Shown here in pieces: positions 25,723 to 34,442 of a stretch of 64,000 nt of DNA. Source of the DNA: Comamonas testosteroni (GTDB lineage: Bacteria > Pseudomonadota > Gammaproteobacteria > Burkholderiales > Burkholderiaceae_C). Location: NCBI RefSeq assembly GCF_003569915.1, contig NZ_KZ984457.1, positions 1 to 64,000 of the forward strand, given 5' to 3'. The translations under genes and the position numbers were made by a program. The notes below the pieces were generated by a model. It saw nothing but the letters and a program-made list of their open reading frames with translations, ran no database searches and was not told the origin of the DNA. The first letter of the stretch is position 1, and every line of letters starts with the position of its first letter.

Positions 25723-25807
25723 GTCCAAACTCCTTATGCGCTCGCACCTGACGATACGGCTCTGATTGGAGAAGCATTCTGGCAAAGAACGCTCTGCGCT
25801 AAAGCGC

Positions 25808-25840
25808 GAAAAGCGACCACAGGCATTGCCTGTAGCCGCT
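25808..25840 (-). terminator. Intrinsic terminator after the tandem flagellins
   Basis: Minus-strand 13-bp RNA stem (agcggctacaggc/gcctgtggtcgct, two G-U pairs) with a 3-nt loop and TTTT tail, 48 bp after the fliC1 stop and before fliD. Confidence 0.8.
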
Positions 25841-25887
25841 TTCAACCCTGCATAACCCAGAGAATCCGGGCTATACGCCCCCTGCTA

Positions 25888-27081
25888 TTAGCGCAGCAGA
25901 GACAGCACTTGCTGGGGCAGCTGGTTGGCCTGGGCCACCATGGCTGTACCGGCTTGCTGCAGGATCTGAGTGCGGCTCAGGTTGGCAGTTTCGCTGGCGA
26001 AGTCCGTGTCCACAATACGGCCACGGGCGGCAGACAGGTTTTCGGTCTGAATGTCGATATTGGCAGTGGTGTTCTCAAAGCGGCTTTGCAGAGCACCCAG
26101 ATCCGCACGAGCCGAGTTCACCTGATCAATCGCGCTATCGATCTTCTTCAGGGCCACCCAGGCGTCCTTTTGTGTGGCAACGCTCATGGTGTCGATACCC
26201 TTGGCATCAGACGCAGTCGCTGCCGCGATCGTGACGGAAGTCTCAATGCCTGTTTTCGTAGCGTCGAAGCCTGCACCCAAAGTCACAGTGGTTGCTGTGC
26301 CGTCTTGGGCCATGAAGTCGATGGTGAATTCACCACTAGCTTCGTCCTTGCTCAGGAATGCGGTCAAACCGGTATCGGCTGTCTTGTTGTTGATCGCAGC
26401 AACCACTTGGCCCATTCGCTCGTCAACAGAGCTAGCAGCCTTCAGGGAGCCGAGATCAACAATAGCACCACCTCCTACTTGGATGGTCAGATCGGAAGTA
26501 ATTGCAGTCAGATCGGTGACATCGGCAGGGTCAATAGGATCGGAAGCCCCCATGGCATAGCTCACATTTGCCAGCCCCTTGGCGGACGCATTTGTCAGGC
26601 CGCCCACCGTGATGTTTTCACCCGAGTTGGCACCCACCTGGAACACGGCACCCGCGAACGAGCCGTCGAGAATCTTCTGACCGTTGAAGTTGGCGGTCTT
26701 GGCCACGCGGTCAATTTCATCGGTCAGCTGCTTGACTTCCGCCTGCAGAGCTTCACGGTCGCTCTTGCTATTGGTCGCATTGCCAGCCTGCACCGCCAGG
26801 TCACGCATGCGGCCCAGCATGTCGCCCATCTTGCCCAGCGCGCCTTCAGCGGTCTGCGCCAGCGAGATGCCGTCATTGGCATTGCGTGCGGCAACCGTCA
26901 AACCCTTGACCTGGGCATTCATGCGCTCGGAGATCGCCAGACCGGCGGCATCGTCCTTGGCGCTGTTCACACGCAGACCCGAGGAGATACGCTGCATGGA
27001 AGTCGCCAGCGAGCCCGCCGAGGAGTTCAGATTGCGCTGAGCGTTGATCGACGAAATATTGGTGTTAATGGTCATTGCCAT
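25888..27081 (-). CDS. fliC: Flagellin, tandem copy 1
   Basis: 397 aa. Highly conserved D0/D1 ends: N-terminal [20 protein letters not shown] with [19 protein letters not shown], and C-terminal [20 protein letters not shown], ending LLR. The variable centre (about 175-290) is short. Translation starts 30 bp after the stop of the other tandem flagellin with no terminator between, so the two are probably co-transcribed. Confidence 0.97.
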   Translation of the reverse strand: MAMTINTNISSINAQRNLNSSAGSLATSMQRISSGLRVNSAKDDAAGLAISERMNAQVKGLTVAARNANDGISLAQTAEGALGKMGDMLGRMRDLAVQAGNATNSKSDREALQAEVKQLTDEIDRVAKTANFNGQKILDGSFAGAVFQVGANSGENITVGGLTNASAKGLANVSYAMGASDPIDPADVTDLTAITSDLTIQVGGGAIVDLGSLKAASSVDERMGQVVAAINNKTADTGLTAFLSKDEASGEFTIDFMAQDGTATTVTLGAGFDATKTGIETSVTIAAATASDAKGIDTMSVATQKDAWVALKKIDSAIDQVNSARADLGALQSRFENTTANIDIQTENLSAARGRIVDTDFASETANLSRTQILQQAGTAMVAQANQLPQQVLSLLR

Positions 27082-27111
27082 GATGTTTACTTCCTAACTA
27101 GCTTGTTGCCA

Positions 27112-28323
27112 TTACTTCAGCAGAGACAGCACTTGCTGGGGCAGCTGGTTGGCCTGGGCCACCATGGCTGTACCGGCTTGCTGCAGGATCTGCGTGCGGC
27201 TCAGGTTGGCGGTTTCGCTGGCGAAGTCCGTGTCCACAATACGGCCACGGGCGGCAGACAGGTTTTCGGTCTGAATATCGATATTGGCTGTGGTGTTCTC
27301 AAAGCGGCTTTGCAGAGCACCCAGGTCGGCACGGGCCGAGTTCACCTGGTCAATCGCGCTATCGATCTTCTTCAGAGCCACCCAGGCGTCTTTCTGGGTT
27401 GCAACACTCATGGTGTCAATACCGGATGCAGCAGAGCCAGTTGCCGCTACAACCGCAACTGCCGTTCCGCTGACTGCGCCGGTTGCAGCAGTTGCAAAGC
27501 CACCTCCCAACGTAATGGACTTGGCCGATCCATTAGCCTTCATTGCATCGGACATGAAGTTGATGGTGAACTTTCCATCAGTCTCCTTTGTCAGGAATGC
27601 CGTCACACCGGTATCTGCCGTCTTGTTATTGATAGCAGCCACAACCTGACCCATACGTTCATCATTGGAGCTCGCTGCCTTCAGCGTTCCGAGATCAATG
27701 GCTGTACCACCTTCCACGGTAATGGTCAGCGCAGTGGTCACTTCCGCCAGACCTGCAGCTGTCAGGCCTGCAGCGGCATCAGCCATCTTGAAAGTTGCGT
27801 ATTCAACATTTGCCAAGCCCTTGGCAGATGCGTTGGTCAGGCCACCCACCGTGATGTTTTCACCCGAGTTGGCGCCCACTTGGAATACGGCGCCTGCAAA
27901 CGAGCCGTCGAGAATCTTCTGACCGTTGAAATTGGCGGTCTTGGCCACACGATCCACTTCATCGGTCAGCTGCTTGACCTCCGCCTGCAGTGCGGCGCGG
28001 TCACTCGCGCTGTTGGTGGAGTTACCGGCCTGCACCGCCAGATCACGCATACGGCCCAGCATATCGCTGACCTTGCCCAAGGCACCTTCTGCGGTCTGAG
28101 CCAGCGAGATGCCGTCATTGGCATTGCGTGCAGCCACGGTCAAGCCACGAACCTGGGTGTTCATGCGCTCGGAGATCGCCAGACCGGCGGCATCGTCCTT
28201 GGCGCTATTGATGCGCAACCCCGAGGAGATGCGTTGCATGGAAGTCGCCAGCGAGCCGCCCGAAGCATTCAGATTGCGCTGAGCATTGATCGACGAGATA
28301 TTGGTGTTGATGGTCATTGCCAT
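27112..28323 (-). CDS. fliC: Flagellin, tandem copy 2
   Basis: 403 aa from MAMTINTN; a longer frame begins at 28368 but lacks support. N- and C-terminal domains are nearly identical to the neighbouring flagellin, with a different centre containing TAAGLAEVTTALTITVEGG. A strong sigma-28 promoter lies about 150 bp upstream (28474-28500). First gene of the fliC2-fliC1 pair. Confidence 0.97.
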   Translation of the reverse strand: MAMTINTNISSINAQRNLNASGGSLATSMQRISSGLRINSAKDDAAGLAISERMNTQVRGLTVAARNANDGISLAQTAEGALGKVSDMLGRMRDLAVQAGNSTNSASDRAALQAEVKQLTDEVDRVAKTANFNGQKILDGSFAGAVFQVGANSGENITVGGLTNASAKGLANVEYATFKMADAAAGLTAAGLAEVTTALTITVEGGTAIDLGTLKAASSNDERMGQVVAAINNKTADTGVTAFLTKETDGKFTINFMSDAMKANGSAKSITLGGGFATAATGAVSGTAVAVVAATGSAASGIDTMSVATQKDAWVALKKIDSAIDQVNSARADLGALQSRFENTTANIDIQTENLSAARGRIVDTDFASETANLSRTQILQQAGTAMVAQANQLPQQVLSLLK

Positions 28324-28768
28324 GGTGATCACTCCTTGAATAAAGCGCCGGCGAAGCCGCCGATCCAAACACTGGCCCTATCAAAGAAGCCAGCCGTCAA
28401 GACCGGGGCGGCAGTCACATGAACACATCCATCGCTTGCCGGTCCACAAATTCGTTTGAACTTGTTATGTGAGTTATCGGCCGATATGTTGCAAAACTTA
28501 AATGAGATTTACAAAAATTTTTGTGATAGCAGACACCCTAATGTTTTCAATGACTTCAATGCATTTCCGCCATCAATCTCGAGGCAAAACAGGTGATCCT
28601 CCGCCTCGAGGAAGATCTGAGATAGCGCGGCTTTGCACCTTTTTTCCGCCCACCAGACTTGGGCTATTGCGAGAAAAATTCGTCCATCGCTAGGTTTGCC
28701 AATCGCTTATTGGGTGCCCTTGGTACTGCAGCGATGCCCTAAGCCCTTATTTGCGGAGGTTTCAAGAC
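28324..28768. promoter_or_regulatory. Divergent flagellin promoter region
   Basis: 445-bp non-coding, AT-rich gap between oppositely oriented flagellin genes. It holds the sigma-28 promoter of the minus-strand gene and, on the plus-strand side, an 8-bp inverted repeat ctcgaggc/gcctcgag (28578-28585, 28603-28610) with an inner agg/cct pair. The plus-strand flagellin has a clear SD (ggaggt) 8 bp before its ATG. I find no convincing sigma-28 sequence directed to it. A 63-codon ORF here is not credible. Confidence 0.7.
28474..28500 (-). promoter_or_regulatory. Sigma-28 (FliA) promoter for the tandem flagellins
   Basis: Minus strand TAAG-N15-GCCGATAA, against the FliA consensus TAAA-N15-GCCGATAA: a perfect -10 and one mismatch in the -35. 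Spacing is exact. The predicted transcript has a leader of about 140 nt before the ATG at 28323. Confidence 0.9.
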
Positions 28769-30433
28769 ATGGCTGCGACCATCAACACCAATATTGCTTC
28801 GATCAATGCCCAGCGCAATCTGAACCTTTCAGGCGGTTCGCTGGCCACTTCCATGCAGCGCATCTCTTCGGGGTTGCGCATCAACAGCGCCAAGGATGAT
28901 GCGGCGGGCCTCGCTATCTCCGAGCGCATGAACACGCAGGTGCGCGGTCTGACCGTGGCAGCGCGCAATGCGAACGACGGTATCTCGCTGGCACAAACCG
29001 CTGAAGGCGCATTGGGCAAAGTGGGTGACATGCTGCAGCGCATGCGCGACCTGGCCGTGCAGGCAGGTAACGCCACGAATAGTGACAGCGACCGTGCTGC
29101 CCTTCAATCAGAAGTAAGCCAGTTGTCTGCAGAAATTGACCGTGTGGCCAAGCAAACCAACTTCAACGGCCAGAAAATTCTGGACGGTTCTTTTGCAGGC
29201 GCCGTGTTTCAAGTGGGTGCCAACTCCGGCGACAATGTGACACTGGGTGCGCTTGCAGATACACGCGCCAATCAAATCTCCAACATCAGCTATTCCAGCG
29301 ATGCCGTGACGATTGACACCAACGACACGCCCATCCCGACCATTAGCAAGTTCAAGGAGCCTATTTCCGCTGGTGATCTGCGCATCGTCGTCGGCGGGAC
29401 CTCTGTTCCTCTCGAAAAGATTGGGGAAGCCAACAGCAGCCTAGAGCGCCTTGGACAAGTCGTCACCGCAATTAACAACAAGTCGGCGGACACCGGTGTG
29501 ACGGCCTTTATGACCAAGAAGGAAGGCACTAGCGAATACACCATCAGCCTGATGTCTTCGAAGCTTGATGGCAATGGGCAACCAGTTCCTGTTGCGTTTG
29601 AAGGCTTTGATGTTGAGACCACGGGGATTCGCGGTGGCTTGGCAACAACACCAACGTCATACACATCGCAGCTGACTACGGCGGCAGCCAGCAGTCCGTT
29701 TGATCAAACGAGTTTTGACTCCGCATTGGCAAAAGTGCTGCAGAACAATCCAGCATTAGCCAACAACATAACAGCAAAGGTTGCGCTGACGACATATCAA
29801 GGTACACCCAACAGTGCCAATGCAACTGCACTCAAAACAGCTTTAGCAACTGCTAGTGATACCGACTATCAGGCTCTAATTGATGCCAAATCGGCCTTTG
29901 ATGCCGCCAACCCAAAAACAGATGGGCTTGCCACGGCTTACGCGACTGCAGTCAACAAATTCCTAACCCCTGCCATGACGCCCCCCACGGGCACTGCAGG
30001 AGGCTGGACTACTGAGGATGCATCGGCAGCAATCACTGCATTTGCTTCGGCTTTGCAAGCAGCGGGAGTTCCGTCCGAAATGAATATAGACAAAGAGAAT
30101 CAACTTCTCGACCAACGCGGCGTGGACGATATCGACATCTCCACTCAGCAAGGCGCATGGGTTGCCCTGAAAAAAATCGACAGTGCCATTGATCAGGTCA
30201 ATAGCGCACGTGCCACGCTGGGTGCGATGCAAAGCCGCTTTGAAAATGCGGTGAACAATATCGACATTCAGACCGAGAACCTGTCTGCCGCGCGCGGCCG
30301 CATTGTGGATGCGGACTTTGCTAAAGAAACGGCCAATCTGAGCCGCACGCAGATCCTGCAGCAGGCCGGTACCGCCATGGTGGCCCAGGCCAACCAACTT
30401 CCCCAGCAAGTGCTCAAGCTGCTGCAAGGCTAA
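28769..30433 (+). CDS. fliC: Flagellin, divergent third copy with enlarged variable domain
   Basis: 554 aa from [15 protein letters not shown] (SD ggaggt). Conserved D0/D1 ends as in the tandem flagellins ([39 protein letters not shown]). The exposed middle is about 150 residues longer (roughly residues 297-450, from [14 protein letters not shown] to [16 protein letters not shown]). That middle has more AT-rich, A/T/N/Q-rich coding than the ends, suggesting domain acquisition. Ends LLQG. Followed by its own terminator, so it is monocistronic. Confidence 0.97.
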   Translation: MAATINTNIASINAQRNLNLSGGSLATSMQRISSGLRINSAKDDAAGLAISERMNTQVRGLTVAARNANDGISLAQTAEGALGKVGDMLQRMRDLAVQAGNATNSDSDRAALQSEVSQLSAEIDRVAKQTNFNGQKILDGSFAGAVFQVGANSGDNVTLGALADTRANQISNISYSSDAVTIDTNDTPIPTISKFKEPISAGDLRIVVGGTSVPLEKIGEANSSLERLGQVVTAINNKSADTGVTAFMTKKEGTSEYTISLMSSKLDGNGQPVPVAFEGFDVETTGIRGGLATTPTSYTSQLTTAAASSPFDQTSFDSALAKVLQNNPALANNITAKVALTTYQGTPNSANATALKTALATASDTDYQALIDAKSAFDAANPKTDGLATAYATAVNKFLTPAMTPPTGTAGGWTTEDASAAITAFASALQAAGVPSEMNIDKENQLLDQRGVDDIDISTQQGAWVALKKIDSAIDQVNSARATLGAMQSRFENAVNNIDIQTENLSAARGRIVDADFAKETANLSRTQILQQAGTAMVAQANQLPQQVLKLLQG

Positions 30434-30450
30434 ACACGGACACGCAAGCA

Positions 30451-30485
30451 AAGCCGCCCAGGCATTGAGCCGGGCGGCTTTTTTG
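30451..30485 (+). terminator. Intrinsic terminator of the third flagellin
   Basis: 9-bp stem aagccgccc/gggcggctt followed by a run of T residues (30479-30484), 18 bp after the stop. Confidence 0.9.
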
Positions 30486-30495
30486 CTGACGGCGC

Positions 30496-30523
30496 TTTAG
30501 TGATCGGCATAACTTGCCGATTA
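30496..30523 (+). promoter_or_regulatory. Possible sigma-28 promoter for motA
   Basis: GCCGATTA at 30516-30523 matches the sigma-28 -10 (7 of 8). The -35 at N15 spacing is only TTAG-like. Located 61 bp upstream of the motA start and downstream of the flagellin terminator. Confidence 0.4.
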
Positions 30524-30584
30524 GGACGCATTCACCCGGTTTTTCCGCGCAACAGGCGCGGGTCCAGCTTTCACAATCGACAGC

Positions 30585-31445
30585 ATGCTTGTTCTCATCG
30601 GTTATATCGTCGCCTTCGGCTGCATCTTCGGCATGTATGTGCTGCATGGCGGCAGCGTGGGCGTTCTTGTCAAGGCACTGCCGTTTGAGCTGGTGACCAT
30701 TGGCGGCGGTGCTCTGGGCGCGTTTATCGTGAGCAATCAGCCCAAAGTACTCAAGGCCACAGCCAAGGCGATTCCCTCGGCGCTCAAGCCTTCGCGCTAT
30801 ACCAAGGCGCGCTATATGGAGATCATGGCGCTGCTGTATGAGCTGCTGCAAAAGGCCCGCAAGGAAGGGCTGATGTCCATCGAAGCCGATGTGGAAGAGC
30901 CGCAGACATCCACCGTCTTTCAGAACTACCCGTCTTTGCTGGCCGACCACCATGTGATGGAGTTTCTGACCGACTATCTGCGCATGATGGTGTCGGGCAA
31001 TCTGAATTCTCATGAGATCGAAGCGCTGATGGACAGCGAAATCGAGGCCCATCATGCCGAGGCCCATGGCCCTGTGGCCGCGCTGAACCGCCTGGCAGGC
31101 GCGCTGCCTGCGTTCGGCATCATTGCCGCCGTGCTGGGTGTGGTGAACACCATGGCTTTTGTGGGCCAGCCGCCTGCGGTGCTGGGCGGCATGATTGCCT
31201 CGGCACTGGTCGGTACTTTCCTCGGCATTTTGCTGGCCTATGCGCTGGTGGAGCCCATGGCGGCACTGCTGGAGCAGCGCGCGCAGGATGGCGCCAAGGA
31301 GTTTGAGTGCATCAAGGCCACGCTGCTGGCCAGCATGCAGGGCTACAACCCCGGCACCGCCATCGAGTTTGGCCGCAAGGTGCTGTTTTCGACCGAGCGC
31401 CCCGGCTTTCTGGAGCTGGAGTCTCACGTCAAGGGCAAGAAGTGA
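30585..31445 (+). CDS. motA: Flagellar stator protein MotA
   Basis: 286 aa, four membrane helices: two near the N-terminus (LIGYIVAFGCIFGMYVLHGG; LVTIGGGALGAFIVSNQP) and two after the large cytoplasmic loop (GIIAAVLGVVNTMAFVG; ALVGTFLGILLAYALVEPM). The loop carries the charged residues facing FliG. Forms the proton channel with MotB, whose gene follows by 18 bp. Confidence 0.96.
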   Translation: MLVLIGYIVAFGCIFGMYVLHGGSVGVLVKALPFELVTIGGGALGAFIVSNQPKVLKATAKAIPSALKPSRYTKARYMEIMALLYELLQKARKEGLMSIEADVEEPQTSTVFQNYPSLLADHHVMEFLTDYLRMMVSGNLNSHEIEALMDSEIEAHHAEAHGPVAALNRLAGALPAFGIIAAVLGVVNTMAFVGQPPAVLGGMIASALVGTFLGILLAYALVEPMAALLEQRAQDGAKEFECIKATLLASMQGYNPGTAIEFGRKVLFSTERPGFLELESHVKGKK

Positions 31446-31463
31446 TGCACATGGAGAGCGTCC

Positions 31464-32567
31464 ATGGCTGACAAGAAACTTCAGCCCATCATCATCAAGC
31501 GCGTCAAAAAAGTGGCTCCGGCTCACCATGGCGGCGCCTGGAAGATCGCCTATGCCGACTTTGTGACGGCGATGATGGCCTTTTTCTTGCTGATGTGGCT
31601 GCTGGGCTCTACCGCTCAGGGCGAACTGCAGGGGATTGCGGCGTATTTCAACTCACCACTCAAAGTCGCCATGTCGGGCGGCAGCGGTGCGGGCAATAGC
31701 TCCAGCATCGTGCCCGGCGGCGGCAATGATTTATCCAAGGTTCACGGTCAGGTGCGCCGCTCCGAAGCGGATGACAACGCCAACCGGCGCTCCAGCCAGG
31801 CCATGGGCCGTGCCGAGGAGTCGGCGCGCGATGCCCAGCGCCTGCATGCACTCAAGGCCAAGGTGGACAGCATGATTGCGAACAACACCAAGCTCAATGA
31901 GTACCGTTCGCAGATCCGCACCGAAATCACCCTCGATGGCCTGATGATCCAGATCGTCGATGACCAGAACCGCCCCATGTTCGACAGCGGCAGTGCCGTG
32001 GTCAAACCGTATATGCGCGACATCCTGCGCGAGATTGGCGCGGCCATGGGCAATGCGGAAAACCGCATCAGCCTCTCCGGCCACACCGATGCCGCACCCT
32101 ATGGCAATGCGGACCGTGGCTATAGCAACTGGGAGCTGTCTGCCGACCGTGCCAATGCCTCGCGCCGCGAGCTGGTGGCCGCCGGCATGCCTCTGGACAA
32201 GCTGGCGCGCGTGGTGGGCATGGCCAGCAGCGACCTGCTGATGCCCGAGCAGCCCCGCGCACCACAGAACCGCCGCATCACGATTACCGTGCTGACCAAG
32301 GAGGCCGAGCGCCGTGTGCTGGGCAACCCCGACGCTGAAAAAGCCGAAAACGCGGACGAAGCCATCAGCAGCATGAACAAGGCAGGCAGCGCGCCTGCGC
32401 AGGCTAAAAAACCCGCAGCCGCCGTCAGCGCTGGCAGCCCCGGCGCAACGGCCAGCACCGAAATAAAGGGTACCCAGTCGCTGGGACCTTCTGAAGAGTT
32501 TGTAACAAGTCCTGAAGTTACTCCACAGTCTGCCGAAAAGCCGGACAATGCACGACCATCGCCATGA
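31464..32567 (+). CDS. motB: Flagellar stator protein MotB
   Basis: 367 aa. Short cytoplasmic start, one helix with the essential proton-binding Asp32 (IAYADFVTAMMAFFLLMWLL), plug/linker, and an OmpA-like peptidoglycan-binding domain (about 170-290) with ISLSGHTDAAPYG and NWELSADRANASRRELV. The Ala/Pro-rich tail after about 295 is longer than in E. coli MotB. Asp32 numbering and charge indicate a proton-driven stator. Confidence 0.96.
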   Translation: MADKKLQPIIIKRVKKVAPAHHGGAWKIAYADFVTAMMAFFLLMWLLGSTAQGELQGIAAYFNSPLKVAMSGGSGAGNSSSIVPGGGNDLSKVHGQVRRSEADDNANRRSSQAMGRAEESARDAQRLHALKAKVDSMIANNTKLNEYRSQIRTEITLDGLMIQIVDDQNRPMFDSGSAVVKPYMRDILREIGAAMGNAENRISLSGHTDAAPYGNADRGYSNWELSADRANASRRELVAAGMPLDKLARVVGMASSDLLMPEQPRAPQNRRITITVLTKEAERRVLGNPDAEKAENADEAISSMNKAGSAPAQAKKPAAAVSAGSPGATASTEIKGTQSLGPSEEFVTSPEVTPQSAEKPDNARPSP

Positions 32568-32638
32568 AGCTGACAAATTGTTACTATCAGGGCTAGATAC
32601 TTGTTTCCTCGCACCTATTCCGACCGAAAGGGCCTCTC

Positions 32639-33025
32639 GTGGCTAATGCCCTGCGTTTTTTGATTGTTGATGACTTCTCCACCATGCGCCGCATCGTGCG
32701 CAATCTGCTCAAGGAGAGCGGCTTTGCCGATGCCGATGAGGCCGAAGATGGTGTGGCTGCCATCAACAAGCTGCGAGCCAGCAAGTTCGACTTTGTGGTG
32801 ACCGACATCAATATGCCGAACATGAACGGCTTTCAGCTGCTGAGCGAAATCAAGCAGGATGAAAAGCTCAAGCACCTGCCGGTGTTGATGGTGACGGCCG
32901 AAGCCCGCAAGGAAGACATCGTCGCCGCGGCCCAGGGCGGCGCGGCTGGCTACATCGTCAAGCCCTTCACCAAGGCCACGCTGGAAGAGAAGGTCAACCT
33001 CATCATCAAGAAACTCGACCTGTAA
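32639..33025 (+). CDS. cheY: Chemotaxis response regulator CheY
   Basis: 128 aa, GTG start with aaaggg six bases upstream. Receiver domain: Asp11-Asp12, phospho-acceptor Asp56 ([13 protein letters not shown]), Thr in [10 protein letters not shown] and Lys in VKPFTKATL. Very close to enterobacterial CheY ([22 protein letters not shown] type). Binds FliM when phosphorylated. Operon partner of cheZ, which starts 3 bp later. Confidence 0.97.
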   Translation: MANALRFLIVDDFSTMRRIVRNLLKESGFADADEAEDGVAAINKLRASKFDFVVTDINMPNMNGFQLLSEIKQDEKLKHLPVLMVTAEARKEDIVAAAQGGAAGYIVKPFTKATLEEKVNLIIKKLDL

Positions 33026-33028
33026 GCC

Positions 33029-33646
33029 ATGAGCAGCGATCAGGCTTCCGCCAACGTCCACTACAAGATTGGTGTGCTGACACGCCAGTTGCACAACTCA
33101 CTCAACGAGCTGGGTTATGCGGATCGCTTGCGCGGCAGCATGGGTGAACTGCCCGATGCGCAAAGCCGTCTGTCCTATATCGCCCGCTTGACGGGCGAGG
33201 CTGCAGAAAAGGTGCTGAGCCAGGTGGAGGTGACACAGAGCCAGCAGGATGCGCTGGCCGAGCGCACCCGGGCCATGCGCGCCGAACTGATCCAGGACCC
33301 TGTGGCCGCCGTGGCCAAGGGCAAGGTGATGAACTATCTGCAGGAAGTGGAAGAAGGCACGCAGCAGACGGGCAGCCACCTGACCGAGATCATGATGGCT
33401 CAGGACTTTCATGACCTGACGGGCCAGGTCATTGCCCGGGTGGTGGCGCTGGCCGCTGATCTGGAATCTCAGCTGCTGGAGCTGCTGATCCAGACCTCGC
33501 CTGACTCCGCTCAGGCGCCTTCGCTGGCCCCCACAGAAACCATTCAACCCAAGCTGGCCGGCCCCGTGGTGGACCCGGAAAATACGCCCGATGTGGTGAC
33601 TTCGCAGTCACAGGTAGACGACTTGCTGGCGAGTTTGGGGTTCTGA
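33029..33646 (+). CDS. cheZ: CheY-P phosphatase CheZ
   Basis: 205 aa, long helical hairpin. Catalytic segment MAQDFHDLTGQVIARVV near residue 130 contains the Asp and Gln that attack CheY-P. The C-terminal CheY-binding helix is QVDDLLASLGF, after a disordered Pro/Thr-rich linker. Convergent with fliA across a 67-bp gap containing a family 1 repeat. Confidence 0.96.
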   Translation: MSSDQASANVHYKIGVLTRQLHNSLNELGYADRLRGSMGELPDAQSRLSYIARLTGEAAEKVLSQVEVTQSQQDALAERTRAMRAELIQDPVAAVAKGKVMNYLQEVEEGTQQTGSHLTEIMMAQDFHDLTGQVIARVVALAADLESQLLELLIQTSPDSAQAPSLAPTETIQPKLAGPVVDPENTPDVVTSQSQVDDLLASLGF

Positions 33647-33647
33647 T

Positions 33648-33708
33648 TTCACTATAAATTCAATAGCTTCTAGCCTATATTAAATAAGGACTAGAAGCCA
33701 AAAACACT
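33648..33708 (+). repeat. Dispersed palindromic element, family 1, between cheZ and fliA
   Basis: Reads ataaattcaatagcttctag, cctatattaaataaggacta, gaagccaaaaa. Strong internal symmetry: gcttctag pairs with ctagaagc and inner cct with agg, giving a stem of about 11 bp with one bulge. May act as a bidirectional terminator for the convergent genes. Confidence 0.75.
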
Positions 33709-33713
33709 CAAAA

Positions 33714-34442
33714 TTAGTGTGCGCGCATCTTGGTGCGCAGGCGTGCAATCGCCTGGCTGTGCAACTGGCACACGCGCGACTCGGTCACGCCCAGCACGGC
33801 AGCGATTTCCTTGAGGTTCATGTCGTGCTCGTAGTACATGCCCATCACGTACTGCTCGCGCTCGGGCAAAGCCTTGATGGCCTCCACCAGCGCCGCGCGC
33901 AGGCGCTGATCGCGCAGCAGCGCAAACGGGTCGGCATCCGCATCGGCCACATGGCGCTCCAGATAGTCATCGCTATCGTCGGAATCACCACCGCCAATAT
34001 CTTCCAGATACACCAGCTGCGTACCGCGCACCTTGCCCAGCAGGGACTGGTAATCGTCCAGCTCCATGCCCAGCTCGGCTGCAATTTCCGATTCGAGCGG
34101 CGAGCGCCCCAGGCGCTGCTCCAGGCGGTTGAGCGCCTGCTCGATTTCCTTCTGGCTCTTGCGTGAGCTGCGGCTCATCCAGTCGCCTTCGCGCAATTCG
34201 TCGAGCATGGCGCCGCGAATACGCTGGCTGGCAAACGTCTCGAATTGCACGCCTTGCTCGCTCTCGAAGCGCGACAGCGCCTCGGCCAGGCCGATCATGC
34301 CGACCTGGATCAAATCATCCAGCTCCACATTCGGCGGCAGCTTGGCGATCATGTGCAGGGCAATCCGACGCACGAGCGGCACATGCTGACGAATCAGCGC
34401 GTCGCGGTCGAGTTGGCCTTTGGCGGTGTACATGGCAGTCAA
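33714..34442 (-). CDS. fliA: Flagellar sigma factor 28, FliA
   Basis: 242 aa. Sigma-70 regions 2 (HVPLVRRIALHMIAKLPPNV; DLIQVGMIGLAEAL; FETFASQRIRGAMLDELRE), 3 and 4 (LPEREQYVMGMYYEHDMNLKEIAAVLGVTESRVCQLHSQAI). Transcribes flagellin and other late genes; inhibited by FlgM (53495). Four-base overlap with the upstream FlhG-like gene. Confidence 0.97.
   Translation of the reverse strand: MTAMYTAKGQLDRDALIRQHVPLVRRIALHMIAKLPPNVELDDLIQVGMIGLAEALSRFESEQGVQFETFASQRIRGAMLDELREGDWMSRSSRKSQKEIEQALNRLEQRLGRSPLESEIAAELGMELDDYQSLLGKVRGTQLVYLEDIGGGDSDDSDDYLERHVADADADPFALLRDQRLRAALVEAIKALPEREQYVMGMYYEHDMNLKEIAAVLGVTESRVCQLHSQAIARLRTKMRAH

Noticed and set aside
25909..28422. Plus-strand open frame of 837 codons antisense to two flagellin genes
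   Set aside because: Mirror-frame artefact of GC-rich, low-stop coding; protein is repetitive because the flagellins are tandem copies, and no start signal is present.
28502..28693. 63-codon ORF in the flagellin promoter region
   Set aside because: No SD, overlaps promoter sequence, no recognisable feature.
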